DNA of 64,000 nucleotides from Flavobacterium pectinovorum (lineage in GTDB: Bacteria; Bacteroidota; Bacteroidia; Flavobacteriales; Flavobacteriaceae): NCBI RefSeq assembly GCF_900142715.1, contig NZ_FRBX01000007.1, positions 1-64,000 on the forward strand. The letters run 5' to 3'. Below the pieces are notes generated by a model. That model was not told the origin of the DNA, did not search any database, and worked only from the letters and a program-made list of their open reading frames with translations. A program made the position numbers and the translations under genes. Within the stretch, counting starts at the first letter, position 1; each line of letters opens with the position of its first letter. Positions 35,645 to 42,944 of this stretch are shown here, in pieces.

Positions 35645-36814
35645 ATGCAGCAAACAATGCGTTGGTTTGGACCAAATGACAACGTAAGTTTATTAGATAT
35701 AAAACAAGCCGGAGCAACCGGAATTGTTACCGCTTTGCATCAAATTCCTGTTGGCGAGATCTGGACGGTTGAAGATATTAAAGAAAGACAGCAAATTATA
35801 AGAAACGCAGGTTTAGATTGGACAGTTGTAGAAAGTTTACCGGTTCATGAAGAAATAAAACGCGCTACCGGAAATTATCTGCAATACATTGAAAACTATA
35901 AAATAAGCATCAAAAATCTGGCAGATTGCGGTATTAAAATCATCACGTATAATTTTATGCCAATTTTGGACTGGGTTCGAACAGAGCACAATTTTATTAA
36001 TAAAGATGGGAGCAAAGCACTATTATACAATCAGGAAGCTTTTATTTATTTTGATGTTTTTTTGCTGAAAAGACCCAATGCTGAAAATGATTATTCTGAT
36101 AAAGAAAAAGAAAATGCATTAAAGTTTGGAGATAAACTTTCTGAAGACGAAAAAGACTTACTTTTTAAGAATGTTTTATTGGGATTGCCTGGAAGTAAAA
36201 TCAATTTTACGGCAGAACAAATCCTCTCTTTATTAGATAATTATGCCAATATTGATAATCAAAAACTAAGAGAAAACCTGATTTATTTTTTATCAGAAGT
36301 TGCTCCGGTAGCTGAAATGCATGATGCTAAATTAGCCATTCATCCTGATGATCCGCCGTTTTCGGTTTTGGGATTGCCCAGAATTGTTTCTACCGAAGAA
36401 GATATTAAAGCTATTTTGAATGCCGTTCCTTTTAATTCGAATGGATTGTGTTTTTGTACAGGTTCTTTGGGAGCAGATCCGAAAAATAATCTGGAGAAAA
36501 TTATAGATGATTGCGGAGACCGAATTCACTTTTTACATCTTCGAAACACCTTCCGCGAAAGCGAAACTATTTTCAGAGAATCAGAACATTTAAACGGTGA
36601 TACCAAAATGGAAAGGATAGTCGAGAAAATTTTACTGCTAATGAATTCCACAAAAATAAGTCTGCCAATGCGTCCCGATCACGGTTTTTTGCATGAAGTG
36701 GATAAAGACAAGGAAACATATCCCGGCTATTCCTTAACAGGAAGATTAAAAGGTCTTGCTGAGTTAAGAGGATTAGAAATGGGTATTGCTTATAAGCTGA
36801 AAGAATTGGCGTAA
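35645..36814 (+). CDS. uxuA: Mannonate dehydratase
   Basis: A 389-aa TIM-barrel enzyme that dehydrates D-mannonate to 2-keto-3-deoxygluconate in hexuronate catabolism. The N-terminus MRWFGPNDNVSLLDIKQAGATGIVTALH is the UxuA signature. HPDDPP, NGLCFCTGSLG and HLRN(T) carry the conserved metal-site and substrate residues, and MRPDHGF lies near the end. The start is set at ATG 35645 to match family length; ATG 35636 is also possible. It processes the glucuronic acid freed by GH67 and GH115. Glucuronate isomerase (UxaC) and KDG kinase/aldolase are not in the window. Confidence 0.95.
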   Translation: MQQTMRWFGPNDNVSLLDIKQAGATGIVTALHQIPVGEIWTVEDIKERQQIIRNAGLDWTVVESLPVHEEIKRATGNYLQYIENYKISIKNLADCGIKIITYNFMPILDWVRTEHNFINKDGSKALLYNQEAFIYFDVFLLKRPNAENDYSDKEKENALKFGDKLSEDEKDLLFKNVLLGLPGSKINFTAEQILSLLDNYANIDNQKLRENLIYFLSEVAPVAEMHDAKLAIHPDDPPFSVLGLPRIVSTEEDIKAILNAVPFNSNGLCFCTGSLGADPKNNLEKIIDDCGDRIHFLHLRNTFRESETIFRESEHLNGDTKMERIVEKILLLMNSTKISLPMRPDHGFLHEVDKDKETYPGYSLTGRLKGLAELRGLEMGIAYKLKELA

Positions 36815-36937
36815 GCAATCATCGAAAGAAGTAAGAAGCAATAGTTTAGAAAATAGAAAATAGAATAAAGAAGCAAGAATTACTAATAACTAAGTACTAA
36901 CAACTACATACTAACTATTAACCTTAAACCACATAAA

Positions 36938-38053
36938 ATGAGATTACTTAACCGCTCTCTACTGCTTTTGTCTGTTGTAGTTTTAAACAGCTGTAATGCA
37001 CAAAAAGAAAAAGAAGTTGTTTCCTTAAAAGACAGCTATAAAAATGATTTTTATATTGGAACTGCCCTGAGCGCTGATCAGATTGAAGAAAAAAACGCTA
37101 ACGAAGATTCCTTAATCGAAAGAGAATTTAATGCGATTACAGCAGAAAATATCATGAAATCGATGTTTATTCATCCACAAAAAGATAAATACGACTTTGC
37201 TCTCACGGATAAATTTATTGCTTACGGAGAAAAGAACAAAATGTTCATTCACGGTCATACTTTGATCTGGCACAGTCAGTTGGCGCCATGGATGCAAAAA
37301 ATTAAGGACAGCACAGAAATGAAAGCTTTCATGAAAGATCATATCACGACAATTGTTTCCAAATACAAAGGCAGAATAGATTCGTGGGATGTGGTAAATG
37401 AGGCTTTAAATGAAGACGGAACTTTAAGAAAATCAATTTTTCTGGACAAACTTGGAGAGCAATATCTTGTAGACGCTTTTAAATTGGCTGCTGCTGCAGA
37501 CCCTAAAGTTGATTTGTATTACAATGATTATAATAATGAAGAACCAGCAAAAAGAGCAGGAAATATTGCATTAATTAAAAAAATCAAGGCAGGCGGAGGC
37601 AAAATTGATGGAGTAGGGATTCAGGCGCATTGGAAATTGGGTTATCCATCATTAGAAGAAATTGAAAAAAGTATTTTAGAGTATTCTGCCCTTGGTGTCA
37701 AGGTTGCTTTTACAGAACTTGATATTTCGGTTTTGCCAAATCCAAAGGATTTTAGTGGTGCCGATGTAAACCAAAAATTTGAAGGAGATCCTAAAATGAA
37801 TCCATATCCTAAAACACTTCCGGATTCTGTGCAGGTTAAACTGGCAGAACGTTATGCTTCGATTTTTAAATTATTTTTAAAATATAAAGACAAAATTAGC
37901 CGCGTTACGTTTTGGGGCGTTCACGATGGACAATCTTGGTTAAACGACTGGCCTATAAAAGGTAGGACAAATTACCCATTGTTATTTGATAGAGACTTAA
38001 AGCCCAAAAAAGCGTACAACAGCGTAATCCAATTAAAAGAAATAAAACAATAA
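36938..38053 (+). CDS. GH10 endo-1,4-beta-xylanase lipoprotein
   Basis: A 371-aa lipoprotein (lipobox LNSC, Cys19) with a single GH10 barrel. The acid/base Glu155 is in DVVNEAL and the nucleophile Glu260 in VAFTELDIS; HTLIWHSQ and WGVHDGQSWL are further GH10 motifs. It cuts internal xylan bonds. As a lipoprotein it is membrane-anchored, and whether it faces the outside or the periplasm is open. It is 123 nt after uxuA, with short ACTAAC-type tandem repeats in the gap but no operator of its own. Confidence 0.95.
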   Translation: MRLLNRSLLLLSVVVLNSCNAQKEKEVVSLKDSYKNDFYIGTALSADQIEEKNANEDSLIEREFNAITAENIMKSMFIHPQKDKYDFALTDKFIAYGEKNKMFIHGHTLIWHSQLAPWMQKIKDSTEMKAFMKDHITTIVSKYKGRIDSWDVVNEALNEDGTLRKSIFLDKLGEQYLVDAFKLAAAADPKVDLYYNDYNNEEPAKRAGNIALIKKIKAGGGKIDGVGIQAHWKLGYPSLEEIEKSILEYSALGVKVAFTELDISVLPNPKDFSGADVNQKFEGDPKMNPYPKTLPDSVQVKLAERYASIFKLFLKYKDKISRVTFWGVHDGQSWLNDWPIKGRTNYPLLFDRDLKPKKAYNSVIQLKEIKQ

Positions 38054-38090
38054 AATTTTCTCGTAAAAAAAACTTTTTTTTGCGAAGTAC

Positions 38091-38138
38091 ACAACCGAAT
38101 GCGTATTTTGTTTGATTTAATGAAATAATTAAATACGC
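38091..38138. promoter_or_regulatory. LacI-type operator, copy 3 (one mismatch) and adjoining inverted repeat
   Basis: ACAACCGAATG (38091-38101) differs from the exact site at one base. GCGTATTT (38101-38108) and AAATACGC (38131-38138) form an inverted repeat starting at its last base. Both lie between the GH10 stop and the symporter promoter, 81 nt upstream of exact copy 4. Confidence 0.45.
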
Positions 38139-38140
38139 AC

Positions 38141-38170
38141 TTGCGAATTCTGTTTTTTTATATAATTTTA
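38141..38170 (+). promoter_or_regulatory. Promoter of the symporter operon
   Basis: TTG at 38141-38143, a 19-nt spacer and TAATTTTA at 38163-38170 (one mismatch to TAnnTTTG) form a plausible Bacteroidota promoter. The expected start site falls inside operator copy 4. Confidence 0.5.
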
Positions 38171-38171
38171 C

Positions 38172-38183
38172 ACAACCGATTGT
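38172..38183. promoter_or_regulatory. LacI-type operator, copy 4 (symporter upstream)
   Basis: ACAACCGATTGT, exact copy, begins two bases after the -7 element of the symporter promoter, so it covers the predicted transcription start. Confidence 0.72.
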
Positions 38184-38192
38184 TTTATCAAA

Positions 38193-38281
38193 TTTGTCAT
38201 TTTGAGGAACGAGAAATCATATAATACAGCCATGTAATACGTCGCTCTCTGTATGTTATTTTTGTTTCTCAAAATGACAAA
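38193..38281. repeat. Intergenic inverted repeat, TTTGTCAT family
   Basis: TTTGTCATTTTGAG (38193-38206) and CTCAAAATGACAAA (38268-38281) are perfect 14-base arms that continue with one mismatch as GAGGAAC/GTTTCTC. The element lies in the leader of the symporter operon. A related element is at 45891-45998. Confidence 0.75.
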
Positions 38282-38334
38282 AAAATAGATACCTTTTCAG
38301 GAATCAACTAACTAAAAAAATAACCACACCAAGA

Positions 38335-39768
38335 ATGAATTACATTTCACAAAAATTATCCATTAAAGAAAAAATCGGCTACAGTTTAGGTGACCTCGCG
38401 GCAAATTTGGTTTTCCAGACCCTGATGACGTATCTCGCTTATTTTTATACAGATATCTACGGCTTATCGCCAACAGATTCTTCTATAATTATGCTAGTCG
38501 TGGGTTTAATTGCGGCTTTTGTTTTCAACCCGATTATTGGTGTTTTGGCAGACAGAACACGCACAAAATGGGGAAAATTCAGACCTTGGATTTTGATAAC
38601 TGCAATTCCGCTTAGTGCGATTGCCTTACTGGCTTTTACAACGCCCAATTTCTCTTACCACGGAAAAGTAATTTATGCCGTTGTTACTTATACTTTATTA
38701 TTGCTTTTTTATGCGAGTAATAATTTGCCATATTCTGCTTTAAGCGGAGTTATTACAGGCGATATGGGCGAAAGAAACAGCATGTCGGCGTACCGTTTTG
38801 TGGCTGTAATGTTTGCGCAATTCTTCGTTCAGGTTTTTATGCTGGGCATTATTAAAAGTGCCGGAAATGGCGACAAAGCCATTGGTATAGAAAAGGTAAT
38901 GACCGTTTTAGCGATCATCGGAACCATCATGTTGTTAATCACATTTTTAACTACGAAAGAACGTATTATTCCAAAACCGGAACAAAAATCAAGTATTAAA
39001 GAAGACTTAAGCGATTTGATGAAAAACAAACCGTGGGTCATTATGTTAAGTCTTACCACATTGGTATTCATTACATTGGCAATGAAAGGCGGTTCTTATG
39101 TATATTATTTTGAAAATTATGTAGACAAAGATCAGCTGGCGATTTTTATCCAGCCCATTTTGGATGTTTTATCCACTTTAAAACTGAATTACTTTGGGAG
39201 CGATCCTGTTTCTGCCGGTTTCGGATTGTTTAATGCTGGCGGAATTATCTTCATGATTGTTGGAATAACTTTATCTAAAAGTCTGGCTGATAAATACGGA
39301 AAACGAAATATTTTCGGATTGTTTTTATTCATTTCGACCCTATTTATTATTGCATTTTATTTCTTTCCGGCAAACGCCATCAGCTTTATGTTTTTCTCAC
39401 AAATACTGCACGGATTTTTCTACGGAATAACGATTCCGCTTTTGTGGGCGATGATTGCAGATGTTGCCGATTATTCAGAATGGCTGAATAACCGTCGCGC
39501 AACGGCTATTATTTTCTCAGCCATGATGGTGGGTTTAAAAGCCGGATTGAGTATTGGCGGCGCTTTAACCACTTCGTTTTTAGGCTTTTTTGATTATGTG
39601 CCAAATGCTTCGGGTCAAACTGCGATTGCTATAAACGGAATCAAATTATTGGTAAGTATTTTTCCCGCGATACCTTTTTTAATTGGCGTTACGCTATTAT
39701 TTTTCTATAAAATCGATAAAAATATGGAAGTGCAGATTGAATCTGATTTAAAAGAAAGAAGAACTTAA
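38335..39768 (+). CDS. GPH-family sugar:cation symporter (xyloside transporter)
   Basis: A 477-aa inner-membrane protein with about 12 hydrophobic segments. The N-terminus KIGYSLGDLAANLVFQ, the loop ADRTRTKWGKFRPWIL and the ADVADYSEW segment are GPH (glycoside-pentoside-hexuronide:cation symporter) signatures; XylP/XynB and MelB are relatives. Its substrate is probably xylose oligomers or xylosides, because a cytoplasmic GH43 follows 24 nt later. The long central loop is less conserved. Expression should respond to the LacI-type site at 38172. Confidence 0.92.
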   Translation: MNYISQKLSIKEKIGYSLGDLAANLVFQTLMTYLAYFYTDIYGLSPTDSSIIMLVVGLIAAFVFNPIIGVLADRTRTKWGKFRPWILITAIPLSAIALLAFTTPNFSYHGKVIYAVVTYTLLLLFYASNNLPYSALSGVITGDMGERNSMSAYRFVAVMFAQFFVQVFMLGIIKSAGNGDKAIGIEKVMTVLAIIGTIMLLITFLTTKERIIPKPEQKSSIKEDLSDLMKNKPWVIMLSLTTLVFITLAMKGGSYVYYFENYVDKDQLAIFIQPILDVLSTLKLNYFGSDPVSAGFGLFNAGGIIFMIVGITLSKSLADKYGKRNIFGLFLFISTLFIIAFYFFPANAISFMFFSQILHGFFYGITIPLLWAMIADVADYSEWLNNRRATAIIFSAMMVGLKAGLSIGGALTTSFLGFFDYVPNASGQTAIAINGIKLLVSIFPAIPFLIGVTLLFFYKIDKNMEVQIESDLKERRT

Positions 39769-39792
39769 TTATTTTATAAAACAAAAACGACT

Positions 39793-40827
39793 ATGCCTGA
39801 AGATAGTACTGAACAAATTAATTTCGAGCAAATTAATAAAAAAGCCATTTCGCAGCCTTTGGTTTCGCATATTTATACCGCAGATCCGTCGGCGCATGTT
39901 TTTAATGGTAAAATTTATATTTATCCGTCGCATGATATTGATGCCGGGATTCCGTTTAACGATAATGGTGATCATTTTGGAATGGAAGATTACCATGTTT
40001 TTTCGATGGAAAACATTAATGCAGAAACAGTTGATAACGGAGTTGCGCTTCATGTTGATGATGTGGCCTGGGCCGAAAAACAAATGTGGGCACCGGATGC
40101 GGCCTGTAAAAACGGAAAGTTTTATTTGTATTTTCCGGCGAAACGTGCTAACGGAATTTTCCAGATTGGCGTTGCAATAAGTGATTCACCAGTTGGGCCT
40201 TTTTTGCCTGAACCAGAAGCTATTAAAGGAAGTTATAGTATTGATCCTGCTGTTTTTGAAGATGCAGATGGAAAACATTATATCTATTTTGGAGGTATTT
40301 GGGGTGGACAGCTTCAAAAATACAGAAACAATACCTACGATTCAAATCAGGAAGAACCTCTTGCAAATGAACCTGCTTTAGGACCAATTGTAGCCTTGCT
40401 TACAGACAATATGCTGGAGTTTGCAGAAGAACCAAAAGAGATTAAAATCCTTGATGAAAACGGAGAAATTTTATTAGCCGGAGACAACGACCGACGTTTT
40501 TTTGAAGCTTCGTGGGTGCATAAATATAATGACAAATATTATTTTTCGTATTCAACAGGCGATACGCATTTTATTTGTTACGCGATTGGAGACAGTCCGT
40601 ATGGGCCGTTTACGTATCAGGGGCGCATTTTGAATCCGGTTGTGGGCTGGACATCGCACCATTCTATCTGTAAAGTTGAGGATGACTGGTATTTGTTTTA
40701 CCACGATTCGAGTTTATCAAAAGGCGTAACGCATTTGCGAAGTATGAAAGTAACTAAAATTGATTATCTCGAAGATGGTTCAATTATTACAATAGATCCG
40801 TACGGGATCAGAAGATCAGGAGATTAA
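39793..40827 (+). CDS. Cytoplasmic GH43 beta-xylosidase/arabinofuranosidase
   Basis: A 344-aa five-bladed beta-propeller GH43 enzyme without signal peptide. The catalytic base Asp31 is in TADPSAHVF, the pKa-modulating Asp151 in YSIDPAVFED and the acid Glu238 in RFFEASWVH. Being cytoplasmic and directly behind the GPH symporter, it probably splits imported short xylo- or arabinoxylo-oligosaccharides. GH43 covers beta-xylosidase and alpha-L-arabinofuranosidase activities, which cannot be separated here. Confidence 0.93.
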   Translation: MPEDSTEQINFEQINKKAISQPLVSHIYTADPSAHVFNGKIYIYPSHDIDAGIPFNDNGDHFGMEDYHVFSMENINAETVDNGVALHVDDVAWAEKQMWAPDAACKNGKFYLYFPAKRANGIFQIGVAISDSPVGPFLPEPEAIKGSYSIDPAVFEDADGKHYIYFGGIWGGQLQKYRNNTYDSNQEEPLANEPALGPIVALLTDNMLEFAEEPKEIKILDENGEILLAGDNDRRFFEASWVHKYNDKYYFSYSTGDTHFICYAIGDSPYGPFTYQGRILNPVVGWTSHHSICKVEDDWYLFYHDSSLSKGVTHLRSMKVTKIDYLEDGSIITIDPYGIRRSGD

Positions 40828-40863
40828 GGAAAAGAAAAGTAATATGTTTAAATTTTATTTTCT

Positions 40864-41571
40864 ATGAAAAAGGGAGATGAAAATGTTAGAAAAATCGCCA
40901 AACAATATATTACAAACAAAATAGAAATTGATTGTGTCATATTCAATTTTGAAAACAACAGTCTTAAAGTTTTATTGGTAAAACAACAAGACAATGAAGG
41001 AGTTATAACGTGGGGACTGGCGAATGATTACATCAAAAAAGGTGAAACAATTTTGAGTACAGCCCATAATATTTTGAAAAATTACATTAACGGCGATCAA
41101 TTTTTCTTAGAGCAATTAAAGGCATTTAGTTATCAGTCAGACTCTTCGTTGCAGGAAGACATTTCGATCGCATATTATGCTTTGGTAAAACGCGATAACA
41201 GCAAAGATGATTTGTTTAATGCTGATGTTAAATGGATTGGCATTAATGAAATTATCGGTTTAAACGATAAACACAAAATTATATTAGATTTTAGCTTAAA
41301 AGAATTACGCAAAAATATCTGCAAAAGCGCGGTTGGTTTTAATTTATTGCCGGAGAAATTTACCCTTTTGCAGGTTATCAATTTGTATGAAGAAATTTTA
41401 GGAATCGAGATTAATAAATCAAATTTTAGAAGAAAGTTATTGCAGACAGGAATTGTACATGACTCGAATGAAAAGGAAGAAGATGTTTCGCACAGAGCTG
41501 CAAGGTTTTACAGTTTGAATTTGCAAAATCAGGAATTGTTATCACAGAGAGAAATAAATTTTAATTTTTAA
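40864..41571 (+). CDS. Nudix-domain transcriptional regulator (NrtR/AraR-like)
   Basis: A 235-aa protein with a Nudix-fold domain (~15-145) and a C-terminal winged helix-turn-helix (~155-225, FTLLQVINLYEEILG, NKSNFRRKLLQTG). NrtR-like regulators with this layout control arabinose and pentose use in Bacteroides (AraR). The Nudix box region GETILSTAHNILKNYI lacks the REUxEE residues needed for pyrophosphohydrolase activity, so the domain should only bind a ligand. It is 36 nt after GH43 and probably senses a pentose or pentose metabolite. Confidence 0.88.
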   Translation: MKKGDENVRKIAKQYITNKIEIDCVIFNFENNSLKVLLVKQQDNEGVITWGLANDYIKKGETILSTAHNILKNYINGDQFFLEQLKAFSYQSDSSLQEDISIAYYALVKRDNSKDDLFNADVKWIGINEIIGLNDKHKIILDFSLKELRKNICKSAVGFNLLPEKFTLLQVINLYEEILGIEINKSNFRRKLLQTGIVHDSNEKEEDVSHRAARFYSLNLQNQELLSQREINFNF

Positions 41572-41598
41572 GGAAGTGTTTTGTCTGGTCTTGATTAC

Positions 41599-41690
41599 GG
41601 GTGCGTGAGGGATAGCAGCGAAAAGCCCACAGCCTGACGAAGGAAGTGCGAGGACTTGCAGCGAATAGCCCGACCCGGAGGGACACGCCC
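41599..41690 (+). ncRNA. GC-rich structured intergenic element, RNA candidate
   Basis: In a genome of AT-rich spacers these ~90 bases are GC-rich. The ends GGGTGCGT and ACACGCCC can pair in seven of eight positions. Inside, GCAGCGAAAAGCCC (41615-41628) and GCAGCGAATAGCCC (41658-41671) are direct repeats. The element is followed by AAATTATTTTTA, and no protein frame fits. It may be a repeat-type mobile palindrome or a small structured RNA. I cannot assign a known RNA family. Confidence 0.45.
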
Positions 41691-41746
41691 AAATTATTTT
41701 TATTGTTTAGATAATAATTCAGAGAATATCAATAATAATTTGAATA

Positions 41747-41842
41747 GTCCCAACGGGACGTCATATTTATAGAATTGGTATTTTAATTTATATAGAAACC
41801 CCAGCGGGGTGGCATCTCTAGGAAATATCGCTCCTTTGGAGC
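41747..41842. repeat. Cluster of three short GC palindromes
   Basis: Three small hairpins follow one another: GTCCC-AAC-GGGAC (41747-41759), ACCCC-AGC-GGGGT (41798-41810) and GCTCC-TTT-GGAGC (41830-41842). The five-base arm plus three-base loop format and regular spacing recall REP-type elements. The cluster fills the rest of the 359-nt gap between the Nudix regulator and the GntR gene. Confidence 0.6.
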
Positions 41843-41901
41843 TTTGAAAACATAACAATTTAGGACGAAAAAGTATTTTTTTATAAAGTTGGATTCACTA
41901 C

Positions 41902-41938
41902 TTTAGCATACCAGAACAGAACGGAACAGTATGCTAAA
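41902..41938. promoter_or_regulatory. Inverted repeat over the start codon of the GntR gene
   Basis: TTTAGCATAC (41902-41911) and GTATGCTAAA (41929-41938) are perfect ten-base arms. The right arm contains the ATG at 41931. The spacer carries the direct repeats AGAAC-AGAAC-GGAAC. It is a likely autoregulatory operator, or an RNA hairpin hiding the start codon. Confidence 0.6.
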
Positions 41939-42941
41939 AGAAGAACAGGAAAAATTTGTATTTGTTATCAATCACGATAGTGATGTTCCGAAATACCAGC
42001 AGTTGGTAAACGGAATTAATAATGCTATTGCGGAGAATATTTTGCAAAAGGGGGATTTGCTTCCGTCTGTAAATGCGATTTGTAAAGAAAATCAGTTGTC
42101 GAGAGATACGGTTTTTAAAGCATATTCAATTTTAAAAGATCAGAATGTCATTGATTCTGTGCCGAATAAAGGCTATTATGTTTCGGGAGAAACCAGAAAA
42201 GTGCTTTTGGTTTTAGACACATTTAAGGCGTATAAAGAGGTTTTGTATCATTCGTTTGTCAATAATTTGCCGGATAATGTGATTACAGATGTTCAGTTTC
42301 ATCATTATAATATAGATGTTTTTAAAACGATCATCAATAATAGTGTTGGGAAATATTATAAATACGTGGTGATGAATTTTGATCATAAAGAAGTAGCGCC
42401 AACATTATCAGCTATTTCGAATGATAAATTGCTTTTGATTGATTGGAATATTCATTCGAAAAAAGAAAATAATTATGTTTTTCAGGATTTTGGAAAAGCG
42501 TTTTACAGTTCATTGAAAGAAGCCGCTGATTTGTTTAGAAAGTATAAAAGCATCCATTTTATTTATCCGGATTATACAAATCATCCCAAAGAAACCTTAC
42601 AGTTTTTTAAGAAATTTTGCGCCGATTTTAATTTTAAAAATGAAATTATTACCGATGCCAAAAAGTTTAATATCGAAAAAGGAATTGCGTATATCAGCAT
42701 AAGCGACAGGATTTTAGGTCACTTTTTAGAGCAATGCAAAGAGAAGGATTTAGAGCCTGGGGAAGATGTTGGTTTTTTGTCGTATAACGAAACACCAATG
42801 AAGAAATTTATATACAAAGGAATTTCGGTCGTATCGACTGATTTTAATGCAATAGGAACAAAAGCGGCCGCATTTATTACGCATGATGAAGTGATGCAGA
42901 GTTATGTGCCAACAAATTTAATTTTAAGAGAATCATTATAA
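41931..42941 (+). CDS. GntR-type regulator with LacI-like sensor domain
   Basis: A 336-aa regulator. Residues ~12-75 are a GntR winged helix (VPKYQQLVNGINNAIAENILQKGDLLPSVNAICKEN, LSRDTVFKAYSIL, PNKGYYVSG). The rest is a periplasmic-binding-like sensor (~80-336) ending VVSTDFNAIGTKAA. This GntR-plus-sugar-sensor combination is common for pentose regulators of Bacteroidota. Three bases separate it from xylB, so it is co-transcribed with the xylose genes and should control them in response to xylose. The gene lacks the CAACCGATTG site. Confidence 0.9.
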   Translation: MLKEEQEKFVFVINHDSDVPKYQQLVNGINNAIAENILQKGDLLPSVNAICKENQLSRDTVFKAYSILKDQNVIDSVPNKGYYVSGETRKVLLVLDTFKAYKEVLYHSFVNNLPDNVITDVQFHHYNIDVFKTIINNSVGKYYKYVVMNFDHKEVAPTLSAISNDKLLLIDWNIHSKKENNYVFQDFGKAFYSSLKEAADLFRKYKSIHFIYPDYTNHPKETLQFFKKFCADFNFKNEIITDAKKFNIEKGIAYISISDRILGHFLEQCKEKDLEPGEDVGFLSYNETPMKKFIYKGISVVSTDFNAIGTKAAAFITHDEVMQSYVPTNLILRESL

Positions 42942-42944
42942 GTT

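Noticed and set aside
41599..41842. Possible CRISPR array in the repeat-rich gap
   Set aside because: The repeats are few and differ in sequence, the spacing is irregular, and no cas gene is present.
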